A DNA stretch of 6,593 nt from Haemophilus sp. (GCA_019423005.1 JAHZCF010000093.1:1-6593), one strand, 5' to 3'; counted from the first letter of the stretch, positions 1 to 5,494 are shown. Notes: generated by a model not told the origin, from the sequence alone. Numbers and translations: made by a program.

Positions 1-37
1 AATGTAAGGGCTGATTGAGTATGAGGTTGGATTAACC

Positions 38-77
38 TCTGCCAAATCTCCCCTAACCCCTCTTTGCTAAAGAGGGG
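38..77 (+). repeat. Left arm of the 40-bp inverted repeat, with inner hairpin
   Basis: This arm reads inward as a tail beginning TCTGCCAAATCTCCCCTAA, followed by a small hairpin. The hairpin stem CCCCTCTTT (57-65) pairs with AAAGAGGGG (69-77) around a GCT loop. No T-run follows, so it is not a typical intrinsic terminator. It could still fold in RNA or extrude as a cruciform. Confidence 0.9.
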
Positions 78-201
78 GAATTCTTAAGTAAATTGATAGT
101 AACTGGCTCATTTACATTTTAATTTCAATAGAGATTAAATTATCTGCTTTCAAAAAAATGTTAAAGTAAAACATAGATATTTAACCCTGCAAAGATCCAA
201 T

Positions 202-241
202 CCCCTCTTTAGCAAAGAGGGGTTAGGGGAGATTTGGCAGA
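202..241 (-). repeat. Right arm of the 40-bp inverted repeat, with inner hairpin
   Basis: This is the exact reverse complement of 38-77. Its hairpin stem is 202-210 with 214-222 and the loop is AGC. The absence of any mismatch over 40 bp suggests recent formation or homogenisation between the arms. The frame of the downstream gene is closed within this arm by TAG at 210-212. A TTG codon at 234 lies in the arm and would be a misleading start for that gene. Confidence 0.9.
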
Positions 242-263
242 AGTGAAGAACGGAGAGCGTAAG

Positions 264-560
264 GTGGATTCTATACCTTTTATACTATTTTTAATATTTA
301 TTTTTGTAATTTATAAATTAGGAAAGAAAAATTCAGAATTTATAAAATATACGAAAGAAAATACGTTTGAGAAATACAAAAGTAAATATCCACATTTAGT
401 GCAAAATGGTAGGGTTGAATGTAATCAATGTGGTTCCAAAGATATCGGAATTATACAAAGATTTACCCCACATGCGGGCGAGCATGACAAGCCAGTAGCG
501 ATAGCTCATGTATGTCAAACTTGCGGTCATACTTTATATTATTCGAAATTTGATAAATAG
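264..560 (+). CDS. Small membrane-anchored zinc-ribbon protein, function unknown
   Basis: I do not recognise this gene as a named family. From GTG 264 it encodes 98 residues. Residues 4-18 form one hydrophobic segment (IPFILFLIFIFVIYK), followed by a basic charged stretch, so an N-terminal membrane anchor is likely. Two CxxC pairs (Cys53/Cys56 in CNQC and Cys84/Cys87 in CQTC) are spaced as in a four-cysteine zinc ribbon, with a histidine-rich stretch between them. GTG 264 is chosen because GGAG at 252-255 sits 8 bases before it. The frame also stays open back to a TTG at 234 and a GTG at 243, but 234 lies inside the inverted repeat and neither has a better binding site. The gene is AT-rich (about 32% GC by hand count over 301-540), and 6 of 10 Ile codons are ATA, unlike glyS. 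It ends 21 bp before glyS with no terminator between, so cotranscription is likely. Acquisition by transfer is inferred. Confidence 0.7.
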   Translation: MDSIPFILFLIFIFVIYKLGKKNSEFIKYTKENTFEKYKSKYPHLVQNGRVECNQCGSKDIGIIQRFTPHAGEHDKPVAIAHVCQTCGHTLYYSKFDK

Positions 561-581
561 TTTTTAGATAAGAGAAACAAA

Positions 582-2648
582 ATGACAACCCAAAACTTCC
601 TAGTAGAAATCGGCACTGAAGAGCTGCCGCCAAAAGCTCTCAAAACATTAGCAACCTCTTTTGCAGATAACGTTGAGGCGGAATTAAACCAAGCAGGTTT
701 ATCATTCGACAAAATCGAATGGTTTGCTGCGCCGCGTCGTTTGGCGGTGAAAGTGTTGAACTTAGTCACACAGCAACCGAGCAAAGAAATTGAAAAACGC
801 GGGCCAGCAGTGTCTGCAGCCTTTGATGCGGAAGGTAAACCAACTAAAGCGGCTGAAGGCTGGGCGCGTGGTTGTGGTATTACCGTTGATCAGGCAGAGC
901 GCATTTCGACTGATAAAGGTGAATGGCTCGTTCACCGTGCAAAAATTGAAGGTCAACCGACCAAAAACTTGCTTAACGGCATCGTTGCAAATGCCTTGGC
1001 AAAATTGCCAATTCCAAAACCAATGCGTTGGGCAGACAAAACCGTGCAATTTATTCGTCCGGTTCACACGGTAACCATGTTGTTAGGTGATGAGTTGATC
1101 GAAGGCGAAATTTTAGGTGTGGCAAGTGCGCGCACCATTCGCGGTCACCGTTTCTTAGGCGAGAAAGAATTTGAAATTCAACATGCCGACCAATATCCAC
1201 AATTATTACGTGAAAAAGGTTCTGTAGTAGCAGATTTCAATGAGCGTAAAGCAGAAATTTTGGCAAAATCTCAAGCAAAAGCGACCGCACTTGGCGGCGT
1301 GGCTGATATTGAAGAAAGCCTGCTTGAAGAAGTAACCTCGTTGGTGGAATATCCAAATGTCTTAGCGGCAAAATTTGAAGAGCGTTTCTTAGCGGTGCCT
1401 GCGGAAGCCTTGGTTTACACCATGAAAGGCGACCAAAAATATTTCCCGATTTATGACAAAGAGGGCAAATTATTACCGCACTTTATTTTTGTATCGAACA
1501 TCAACCCTGAAGATCCAACCGCGATTATTGAAGGGAACGAAAAAGTGGTTCGTCCACGTTTAACCGATGCGGAATTCTTCTTCAAAACCGACTTAAAACA
1601 AAAACTGGTTGATCGTTTACCACGTTTAGAAACTGTGTTGTTCCAACAACAACTCGGTACATTGAAAGACAAAACAGACCGTATTGAACAACTTGCCGGC
1701 GAAATTGCAAAACAAATCGGTGCAGACGAAGCAAAAGCAAAACGTGCGGGTTTACTGTCAAAATGTGACTTGATGACCAACATGGTATTCGAATTCACAG
1801 ATACGCAAGGTGTAATGGGCATGCACTATGCTCGTCATGATGGTGAAGATGAAGAAGTGGCAGTGGCGTTAAATGAACAATATATGCCACGCTTTGCGGG
1901 TGATGAATTACCAAAATCACTCGTGGCAAGTGCGGTCGCTTTAGCGGATAAATTTGATACCTTAACGGGGATCTTCGGCATCGGCCAAGCACCAAAAGGT
2001 AGCGCAGACCCATTTGCATTGCGTCGTGCGGCATTAGGTGCATTACGTATTATCGTTGAGAAAAACTTACCACTTGATTTAGAAGATTTAGTGAAAAAAT
2101 CAGCCGCACTTTTCGGTGATAAACTCACGAATCAAAACGTGGTTGCTGATGTGGTGGACTTTATGCTCGGTCGTTTCCGTGCATGGTATCAAGATGAAGG
2201 CATTGCAGTGGATGTGATTCAAGCAGTATTGGCGCGTCGTCCAACTCGCCCAGCTGATTTTGATGCACGTGTGCGTGCGGTATCACATTTCCGTACTTTA
2301 GATTCAGCGGAGGCATTAGCGGCAGCAAATAAACGTGTAAGTAATATCTTAGCTAAAGCGGATGCTGCAATTGGCGAGATCAATTTGACCGCTTGCGTAG
2401 AGCCAGCAGAAAAAGCCCTTGCTGAAGCGGTACTTGCATTACGTACTGAAGTTCAACCGCTTATCGCACAAGGCGATTACACGACAGTATTAGATAAATT
2501 AGCGAACTTACGTGCACCAGTAGACAGCTTCTTTGATAACGTAATGGTAAATGCGGAAGATCCAGCATTACGCCAAAACCGCTTAGCGATTTTAAACACG
2601 TTGCAAGGCTTGTTCTTACAAGTGGCGGATATTTCGGTATTGCAATAA
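582..2648 (+). CDS. glyS: Glycyl-tRNA synthetase, beta subunit
   Basis: This is the beta chain of the alpha2-beta2 bacterial glycyl-tRNA synthetase (EC 6.1.1.14), which charges tRNA-Gly in the cytoplasm. The alpha chain (glyQ) carries the catalytic core; the beta chain contributes to tRNA recognition and is essential for activity. The product is 688 residues, essentially the length of the E. coli protein (689). Family signatures are visible: EIGTEELPP at residues 9-17, PKPMRWAD around 146-153, the HD-like segment GMHYARHDGE at 413-422, and DPFALRRAALG further on. The C-terminal ~100 residues form the helical DALR-type anticodon-binding region. The reading frame is intact. ATG 582 matches the conserved family N terminus; the binding site is weak (AAGAGA at 570-575). 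glyQ usually directly precedes glyS in gammaproteobacteria, but here a small unrelated gene does. Two perfect uptake signals lie inside the gene (1284, 1928). Confidence 0.99.
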   Translation: MTTQNFLVEIGTEELPPKALKTLATSFADNVEAELNQAGLSFDKIEWFAAPRRLAVKVLNLVTQQPSKEIEKRGPAVSAAFDAEGKPTKAAEGWARGCGITVDQAERISTDKGEWLVHRAKIEGQPTKNLLNGIVANALAKLPIPKPMRWADKTVQFIRPVHTVTMLLGDELIEGEILGVASARTIRGHRFLGEKEFEIQHADQYPQLLREKGSVVADFNERKAEILAKSQAKATALGGVADIEESLLEEVTSLVEYPNVLAAKFEERFLAVPAEALVYTMKGDQKYFPIYDKEGKLLPHFIFVSNINPEDPTAIIEGNEKVVRPRLTDAEFFFKTDLKQKLVDRLPRLETVLFQQQLGTLKDKTDRIEQLAGEIAKQIGADEAKAKRAGLLSKCDLMTNMVFEFTDTQGVMGMHYARHDGEDEEVAVALNEQYMPRFAGDELPKSLVASAVALADKFDTLTGIFGIGQAPKGSADPFALRRAALGALRIIVEKNLPLDLEDLVKKSAALFGDKLTNQNVVADVVDFMLGRFRAWYQDEGIAVDVIQAVLARRPTRPADFDARVRAVSHFRTLDSAEALAAANKRVSNILAKADAAIGEINLTACVEPAEKALAEAVLALRTEVQPLIAQGDYTTVLDKLANLRAPVDSFFDNVMVNAEDPALRQNRLAILNTLQGLFLQVADISVLQ
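1284..1292 (-). repeat. DNA uptake signal sequence in glyS
   Basis: ACCGCACTT is a perfect 9-base Haemophilus-type uptake core in minus orientation. In the glyS frame it encodes Thr235-Ala236-Leu237. These cores mark DNA for preferential uptake during natural competence in Pasteurellaceae. Confidence 0.9.
1928..1936 (+). repeat. DNA uptake signal sequence in glyS
   Basis: AAGTGCGGT is a perfect core in plus orientation, followed by CGCTTTAG, a partial match to the AT-rich flank. It overlaps the codons for Ser450-Ala451-Val452 of glyS. Confidence 0.9.
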
Positions 2649-2657
2649 TGAATCTAA

Positions 2658-2692
2658 AAAAGGATGGTTAATTTTCCAACGACCATCCTTTT
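2658..2692 (+). terminator. Intrinsic terminator after glyS
   Basis: AAAAGGATGGT (2658-2668) pairs perfectly with ACCATCCTTTT (2682-2692) around a 13-base loop, starting 10 bases after the glyS stop codon. The A-tract and T-tract flank a GC-containing core as in a Rho-independent terminator, although the free T-run beyond the stem is short. It should end the small gene-glyS transcript. The 3' edge abuts the -35 region of the tRNA promoter. Confidence 0.75.
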
Positions 2693-2697
2693 GTATA

Positions 2698-2726
2698 TAG
2701 ACTTCAAAGGATTATTTCTCTATAAT
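2698..2726 (+). promoter_or_regulatory. Sigma70 promoter of the tRNA-Ile2 gene
   Basis: The -10 hexamer TATAAT (2721-2726) is a perfect consensus match. With an ideal 17-bp spacer, the -35 is TAGACT (2698-2703, 4 of 6 matches to TTGACA). Transcription should start near 2732-2734, leaving a 5' leader of only about 5-7 bases before the mature tRNA at 2739. The strong -10 is in keeping with a stable-RNA gene. No Fis or UP element could be identified with confidence. Confidence 0.8.
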
Positions 2727-2728
2727 CA

Positions 2729-2737
2729 ACCGCACTT
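2729..2737 (-). repeat. DNA uptake signal sequence at the tRNA transcription start
   Basis: ACCGCACTT is a perfect core in minus orientation. It fills the gap between the -10 box (ending 2726) and the first base of the mature tRNA (2739), so it overlaps the predicted transcription start and the leader removed by RNase P. Confidence 0.9.
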
Positions 2738-2738
2738 T

Positions 2739-2815
2739 CCCCCCTTAGCTCAGTCGGTTAGAGCAGGCGACTCATAATCGCTTGGTCACTGGTTCAAGTC
2801 CGGTAGGGGGGACCA
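2739..2815 (+). tRNA. tRNA-Ile2 (anticodon CAT, lysidine-modified, reads AUA)
   Basis: A complete cloverleaf is present. The acceptor stem is CCCCCCT (2739-2745) with AGGGGGG (2805-2811). The D stem is GCTC/GAGC, the anticodon is CAT at 2773-2775, the T arm is 2788-2804 with loop TTCAAGT, the discriminator is A2812, and CCA is encoded at 2813-2815. A CAT anticodon alone suggests Met, but the anticodon arm matches E. coli ileX as I recall it, and the known isoleucine identity elements are all present: C4-G69, U12-A23, C29-G41, A37, A38 and A73. C34 should therefore be converted to lysidine by TilS, so that the tRNA carries isoleucine and reads AUA. It is not an initiator: it lacks the C1/A72 mismatch and the G-rich anticodon stem. 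The first pair is C1-G72 and all of the first six pairs are C-G; E. coli ileX starts with G1-C72 as I recall. Confidence 0.95.
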
Positions 2816-2822
2816 TTTGTTG

Positions 2823-2846
2823 AGATCGCACTATGCGGTCTTTTTT
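2823..2846 (+). terminator. Intrinsic terminator after tRNA-Ile2
   Basis: AGATCGCA (2823-2830) pairs with TGCGGTCT (2834-2841), including one G-T pair, around a 3-base CTA loop. A run of six T follows (2841-2846). It begins 8 bases after the encoded CCA. The hairpin includes an in-frame ATG (2833) that could be mistaken for the start of the next gene. Confidence 0.8.
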
Positions 2847-2874
2847 CATATTTAAAATATTTGAGGAGTTAACT

Positions 2875-4704
2875 ATGGCTGCGGAAGGAGCGGGTGATCT
2901 CATCCGGGTTGTAGCCCTATTGGGGGCTGCAGTTGTTGCCGTGCCGCTATTCAAACGTATCGGATTAGGTTCTGTATTAGGTTATTTAGCAGCAGGATTA
3001 GTTATTGGGCCTTTTGGATTGCATATTATAAATGACCCACAAGCGATTATTCACCTTGCTGAATTTGGCGTCGTGATGTTTTTATTCGTGATTGGGCTTG
3101 AAATGAAGCCTTCCCATCTTTGGAGTTTACGTCGTCAGATTTTTGGATTAGGTAGCTTGCAAGTCGTCATTTCTGCGGTACTGATGACCGTTGTTGCGAC
3201 TCAATTTGGCTTATCTTGGGAAGTCGCTTTTGTTTGTTCATCGGGTTTTGTTTTAACATCAACAGCAATTGTGATGCAGGTGCTTGGGGAACGAAAAGCA
3301 CTTTCAACAAAACCGGGTCAAAAAATTGTTTCAATTCTATTATTTGAAGACTTGCTGATTGTACCTTTATTAGCGGTGATTACATTCTTATCACCTTTTG
3401 AAGGTGAATCACAAATCGTTTGGTGGCAGTCTGCACTTATTGCAATGGTGGCATTAGGTGCGTTGGTTTTCATTGGGCGTTTTATTCTGAATCCAGTCTT
3501 CAAAATTCTCGCTAACTCTAAAGCACGTGAAGTGATGACTGCGGCTGCACTCTTTGTTGTGTTAGGTTCGGGGTTATTAATGGAAGAAGCCGGGCTTTCG
3601 ATGGCAATGGGGGCTTTTGTGGCGGGAGTCATGCTATCCGAGTCCTCTTTCCGTCATCAACTTGAAGCCGATATCGAGCCTTTCCGTGGCTTGTTACTTG
3701 GTCTTTTCTTCCTTGGTGTGGGAATGTCATTAAATCTCGATGTGGTTATTGAAAACTGGTCATTGATTTTATTGGGTGTGATTTCTTTCATGCTCACAAA
3801 AGGTCTCTGTATTTACTTGGTTGCTCGCATAGCAAAAAGCTCACATAAAACCGCATTGGAACGAGCATTTTTAATGGCTCAAGGTGGGGAGTTTGCATTT
3901 GTCTTATTTGCTGCTGCTACATCAGAAGGCGTGATTGATCAAACCGTGAATGCGAATATGACCGCGATTGTTGTGCTTTCGATGGTGTTTACGCCGATTA
4001 TATTAATTCTTTATGAAAAACTGATGCCTAAACCGAAGACAGATGATATTCAGCCGGATGAAATTGATGAACAGCATCCAATCTTAATTCTGGGGATGGG
4101 GCGTTTCGGACAGATAGTGAATGATTTACTGCGATTAAGTGGTTACGATACCACCATCGTAGATTTAGATCCTTCCATGATTAAAGGCTTTAATGATTAC
4201 GGAATAAAATCCTATTTTGGTGATGCTTCTCGTCCAGAATTTTTAATTGCAGCAGGATTGGAAAAGGCTGATTTACTTGTTGTAGCGATCAATAATCCGG
4301 CGCAAGCAAATCAAATCGTCCATTTTGCTCGAGAAATTAATCCTCGCATAAAAATCATCGCACGAGCATTCGATCGTTTTGATACCTTCGCACTATATCA
4401 AGCGGGAGCTGATGATGTGATTCGTGAAACCTTTGATTCAGCAGTCCGAGCAGGTAAACGAGCACTTATCAATTTAGGCATGGCTCCTAAAATGGCAAAA
4501 GCAGTCAGTCAATATTATTTTGACGCAGATCGCCATGAAGTGGCCTTAATGTCGCAAGTTTATGATCCTGACAAAGGCATATTTAAAAATCCAGCTATGG
4601 TTGATATTGCTCGTGAATGCGATCAAAAAATGGCAGAGAATATTCAAGAGATTCTTTTAAGTACTGAGCCTAAGTATGAAGAATTAGAAGAGCATGAAGC
4701 TTAA
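2875..4704 (+). CDS. Kef-type CPA2 monovalent cation:proton antiporter with RCK/TrkA-N domain
   Basis: This inner-membrane antiporter exchanges K+ or another monovalent cation for protons; family members serve in pH homeostasis and electrophile protection. The 609 residues have a hydrophobic transport domain (about 8-382, roughly 12 membrane segments), a short acidic linker, then a nucleotide-binding RCK domain from about 402. That domain has GMGRFGQ at 407-413 and acidic residues at 430 and 432 ending the second strand, which suits NAD(H)-type ligands. The loop HQLEADIEPFRG (261-272) closely resembles the regulatory loop of E. coli KefC. The ion-site motif is LLFEDLLIVP (155-164), with Glu158-Asp159 where E. 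coli KefB/KefC have Gln-Asp, so glutathione gating and strict K+ specificity should not be assumed. No KefF- or KefG-like subunit gene is adjacent. ATG 2875 is chosen for GAGGAG at 2863-2868, 6 bases upstream; ATG 2833, in the same frame, lies in the terminator hairpin. Confidence 0.93.
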   Translation: MAAEGAGDLIRVVALLGAAVVAVPLFKRIGLGSVLGYLAAGLVIGPFGLHIINDPQAIIHLAEFGVVMFLFVIGLEMKPSHLWSLRRQIFGLGSLQVVISAVLMTVVATQFGLSWEVAFVCSSGFVLTSTAIVMQVLGERKALSTKPGQKIVSILLFEDLLIVPLLAVITFLSPFEGESQIVWWQSALIAMVALGALVFIGRFILNPVFKILANSKAREVMTAAALFVVLGSGLLMEEAGLSMAMGAFVAGVMLSESSFRHQLEADIEPFRGLLLGLFFLGVGMSLNLDVVIENWSLILLGVISFMLTKGLCIYLVARIAKSSHKTALERAFLMAQGGEFAFVLFAAATSEGVIDQTVNANMTAIVVLSMVFTPIILILYEKLMPKPKTDDIQPDEIDEQHPILILGMGRFGQIVNDLLRLSGYDTTIVDLDPSMIKGFNDYGIKSYFGDASRPEFLIAAGLEKADLLVVAINNPAQANQIVHFAREINPRIKIIARAFDRFDTFALYQAGADDVIRETFDSAVRAGKRALINLGMAPKMAKAVSQYYFDADRHEVALMSQVYDPDKGIFKNPAMVDIARECDQKMAENIQEILLSTEPKYEELEEHEA

Positions 4705-4713
4705 AATGCAACA

Positions 4714-4741
4714 AACCGCACAAAAGTGCGGTTCGTTTTTT
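4714..4741 (+). terminator. Intrinsic terminator built on an uptake signal, after the antiporter gene
   Basis: AACCGCAC (4714-4721) pairs perfectly with GTGCGGTT (4726-4733) around an AAAA loop. T4736-4741 follows after a 2-base gap. It lies between the convergent antiporter and kdkA genes, 9 bases after one stop codon and 7 bases before the other. The T-run faces the plus strand. On the minus strand only a broken T-tract follows, so termination of kdkA here would be weaker. Confidence 0.85.
4724..4732 (+). repeat. DNA uptake signal sequence forming a terminator arm
   Basis: AAGTGCGGT is a perfect core that forms the 3' side of the terminator hairpin. The 5' arm (ACCGCACAA, 4715-4723) is a 7-of-9 copy in inverse orientation. 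The trailing TTCGTTTTTT fits both the AT-rich flank of the extended uptake motif and a terminator T-tract. Confidence 0.92.
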
Positions 4742-4748
4742 GCTGGTT

Positions 4749-5474
4749 TTAGTGATTGTAACCTTTCAACAATTCATCCCAATTTTCTTCATTGAATTGA
4801 ATATTCATTCTGCCGACTTCTTTGACAAAAGAGCGGTGTAGTCTTTCCAAGTTGCCTTGTTTCCAAGAATCTCCTGATTTTTGACCGCACTTATCGAAAT
4901 CAATGAGCCAACATTTTTGTTCATTTTCGAGTTGTTGAACGAGAATATTATGAGCGTTGAGATCTGTATGACAAATTTGCAAATCATGCAACTGACGAAT
5001 TAATTTACCGATGGCTTGCCAGACATCATTCGGCAATTGTTGGGTTTGTAAAAGAGCGGTCAGATCTTGGGCATTTTCGATCTTTTCAATTAAGATATCC
5101 GCTTGGTAGCAAATACCTAATTTGCCTTTTTTAACACGAGCAGCAATCGGTTTAGGTACGGCTACACCTGCTTGATGGAGTTGATTTAAAAGCTGAAGCT
5201 CTGCCACGCTACGTGTTTCAGTTAATGATTGAAAACGATAGCGATCTTTGTTGAATTTGCCCCATAAACCACCGCGATAATAATGACGAAAGGCAGTGTT
5301 TACACCAAATAGATCTTTTGTATTCAGGAAGTAGGTTGTGCCGCGTCCTTTAGCTGAACCGGTAATACGTTGTTGTTTTTCCCAAAAAGCCGATTCAAAA
5401 AATGAAGCGGGCTCTGTTGGTTTTTCCGTGAGATTAAAAAGAAAGAATTGATTATCTTGTTGGAATTCAAGCAT
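4749..5474 (-). CDS. kdkA: 3-deoxy-D-manno-octulosonic acid (Kdo) kinase
   Basis: KdkA phosphorylates the single Kdo residue on lipid A at its 4 position using ATP, at the cytoplasmic face of the inner membrane, during lipopolysaccharide core assembly. The 241-residue length matches the H. influenzae enzyme as I recall it. Kinase-fold motifs are clear: a glycine-containing loop GRGTTYF (43-49), a likely helix-C glutamate in ETRSVAELQLL (86-96), the catalytic loop HTDLNAHN (169-176, catalytic Asp171), and the metal-binding DFD (192-194). A perfect uptake signal encodes Lys195-Cys196-Gly197 directly after DFD. The gene runs divergently from opsX, whose product acts on the phosphorylated Kdo. 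ATG 5474 is used because the sequence starts like the family; no good ribosome binding site precedes it. It converges with the antiporter gene across a terminator. Confidence 0.97.
   Translation of the reverse strand: MLEFQQDNQFFLFNLTEKPTEPASFFESAFWEKQQRITGSAKGRGTTYFLNTKDLFGVNTAFRHYYRGGLWGKFNKDRYRFQSLTETRSVAELQLLNQLHQAGVAVPKPIAARVKKGKLGICYQADILIEKIENAQDLTALLQTQQLPNDVWQAIGKLIRQLHDLQICHTDLNAHNILVQQLENEQKCWLIDFDKCGQKSGDSWKQGNLERLHRSFVKEVGRMNIQFNEENWDELLKGYNH
4884..4892 (-). repeat. DNA uptake signal sequence in kdkA
   Basis: On the kdkA strand this reads AAGTGCGGT, in frame as Lys-Cys-Gly immediately after the DFD metal-binding motif of the kinase. It is a perfect 9-base core. Confidence 0.9.
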
Positions 5475-5488
5475 TTTAGTTGAACCGA

Positions 5489-5494
5489 ATAATA
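5489..5494 (-). promoter_or_regulatory. Candidate -10 box of kdkA
   Basis: On the minus strand this reads TATTAT (5 of 6 matches to TATAAT). No good -35 lies at standard spacing; the best is TTTAAA with a 19-bp spacer. Transcription would begin near 5482, only about 8 bases before the kdkA ATG, giving a very short leader with no ribosome binding site. The call is tentative. Confidence 0.35.

Larger units (their letters stand above)
38..241. mobile_element. MITE-like element with 40-bp perfect terminal inverted repeats
   Basis: Positions 38-77 and 202-241 are exact reverse complements over 40 bp, enclosing a 124-bp AT-rich core (78-201) with no open reading frame of note. Long perfect terminal repeats, short length and no coding capacity are what a miniature inverted-repeat element, or a pair of head-to-head palindromic intergenic repeats, looks like. 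Each arm also has its own hairpin next to the core. The match stops sharply at both ends (37/242 outside, 78/201 inside). I see no target-site duplication flanking 38 and 241, so a transposition origin is inferred, not shown. The right end lies 10 bp before the ribosome binding site of the next gene, so the element forms that gene's upstream region. A weak sigma70-like promoter can be drawn in the core (TTTACA at 111-116, TTAAAT at 135-140, 18-bp spacer), but it is not convincing. Confidence 0.7.

Noticed and set aside
24..38. AGGTT/AACCT mini-hairpin at the left edge
   Set aside because: It is only 5 bp of stem with no flanking signal, which is expected by chance.
57..77. Repeat-arm hairpin (also 202-222) as intrinsic terminators
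   Set aside because: The stems are good but no T-run follows on either strand, so only folding potential can be claimed.
111..140. Promoter in the repeat-element core (TTTACA, 18 bp, TTAAAT)
   Set aside because: The -10 matches only 4 of 6 in a strongly AT-rich stretch where such matches are common. It is too weak to list as a feature.
234..263. N-terminal extension of the small gene from TTG 234 or GTG 243
   Set aside because: TTG 234 lies inside the inverted repeat and GTG 243 just outside it. Neither has as good a ribosome binding site as GTG 264.
790..1074. Open frames overlapping glyS in other frames (also 539-784, 762-1067, 1451-1822, 1795-2043 and 1835-2128 on the minus strand)
   Set aside because: They have no recognisable motifs or binding sites and lie over a fully conserved glyS frame. 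They are shadows of its codon pattern.
2739..2815. Elongator or initiator tRNA-Met
   Set aside because: The anticodon arm, C4-G69, U12-A23, C29-G41, A37 and A38 fit tRNA-Ile2, and the initiator hallmarks are missing.
2833..2874. Upstream ATG 2833 as the start of the antiporter
   Set aside because: It lies in the terminator hairpin loop/stem, has no ribosome binding site, and adds a Phe-rich stretch translated from the T-run. ATG 2875 has GAGGAG at ideal spacing.
2772..2954. Minus-strand open frame across the tRNA and antiporter start, and another at 3318-3632
   Set aside because: The first covers a tRNA gene and a terminator; both are composition artefacts with no start signals.
5041..5070. 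Further uptake-like sites (AAGAGCGGT near 5050 and 5761, GCCGCACTT near 2103, ACCGCACCT near 6428)
   Set aside because: Each is 8 of 9 to the core. They may be decayed or partially active sites but were not listed, to keep to perfect cores.
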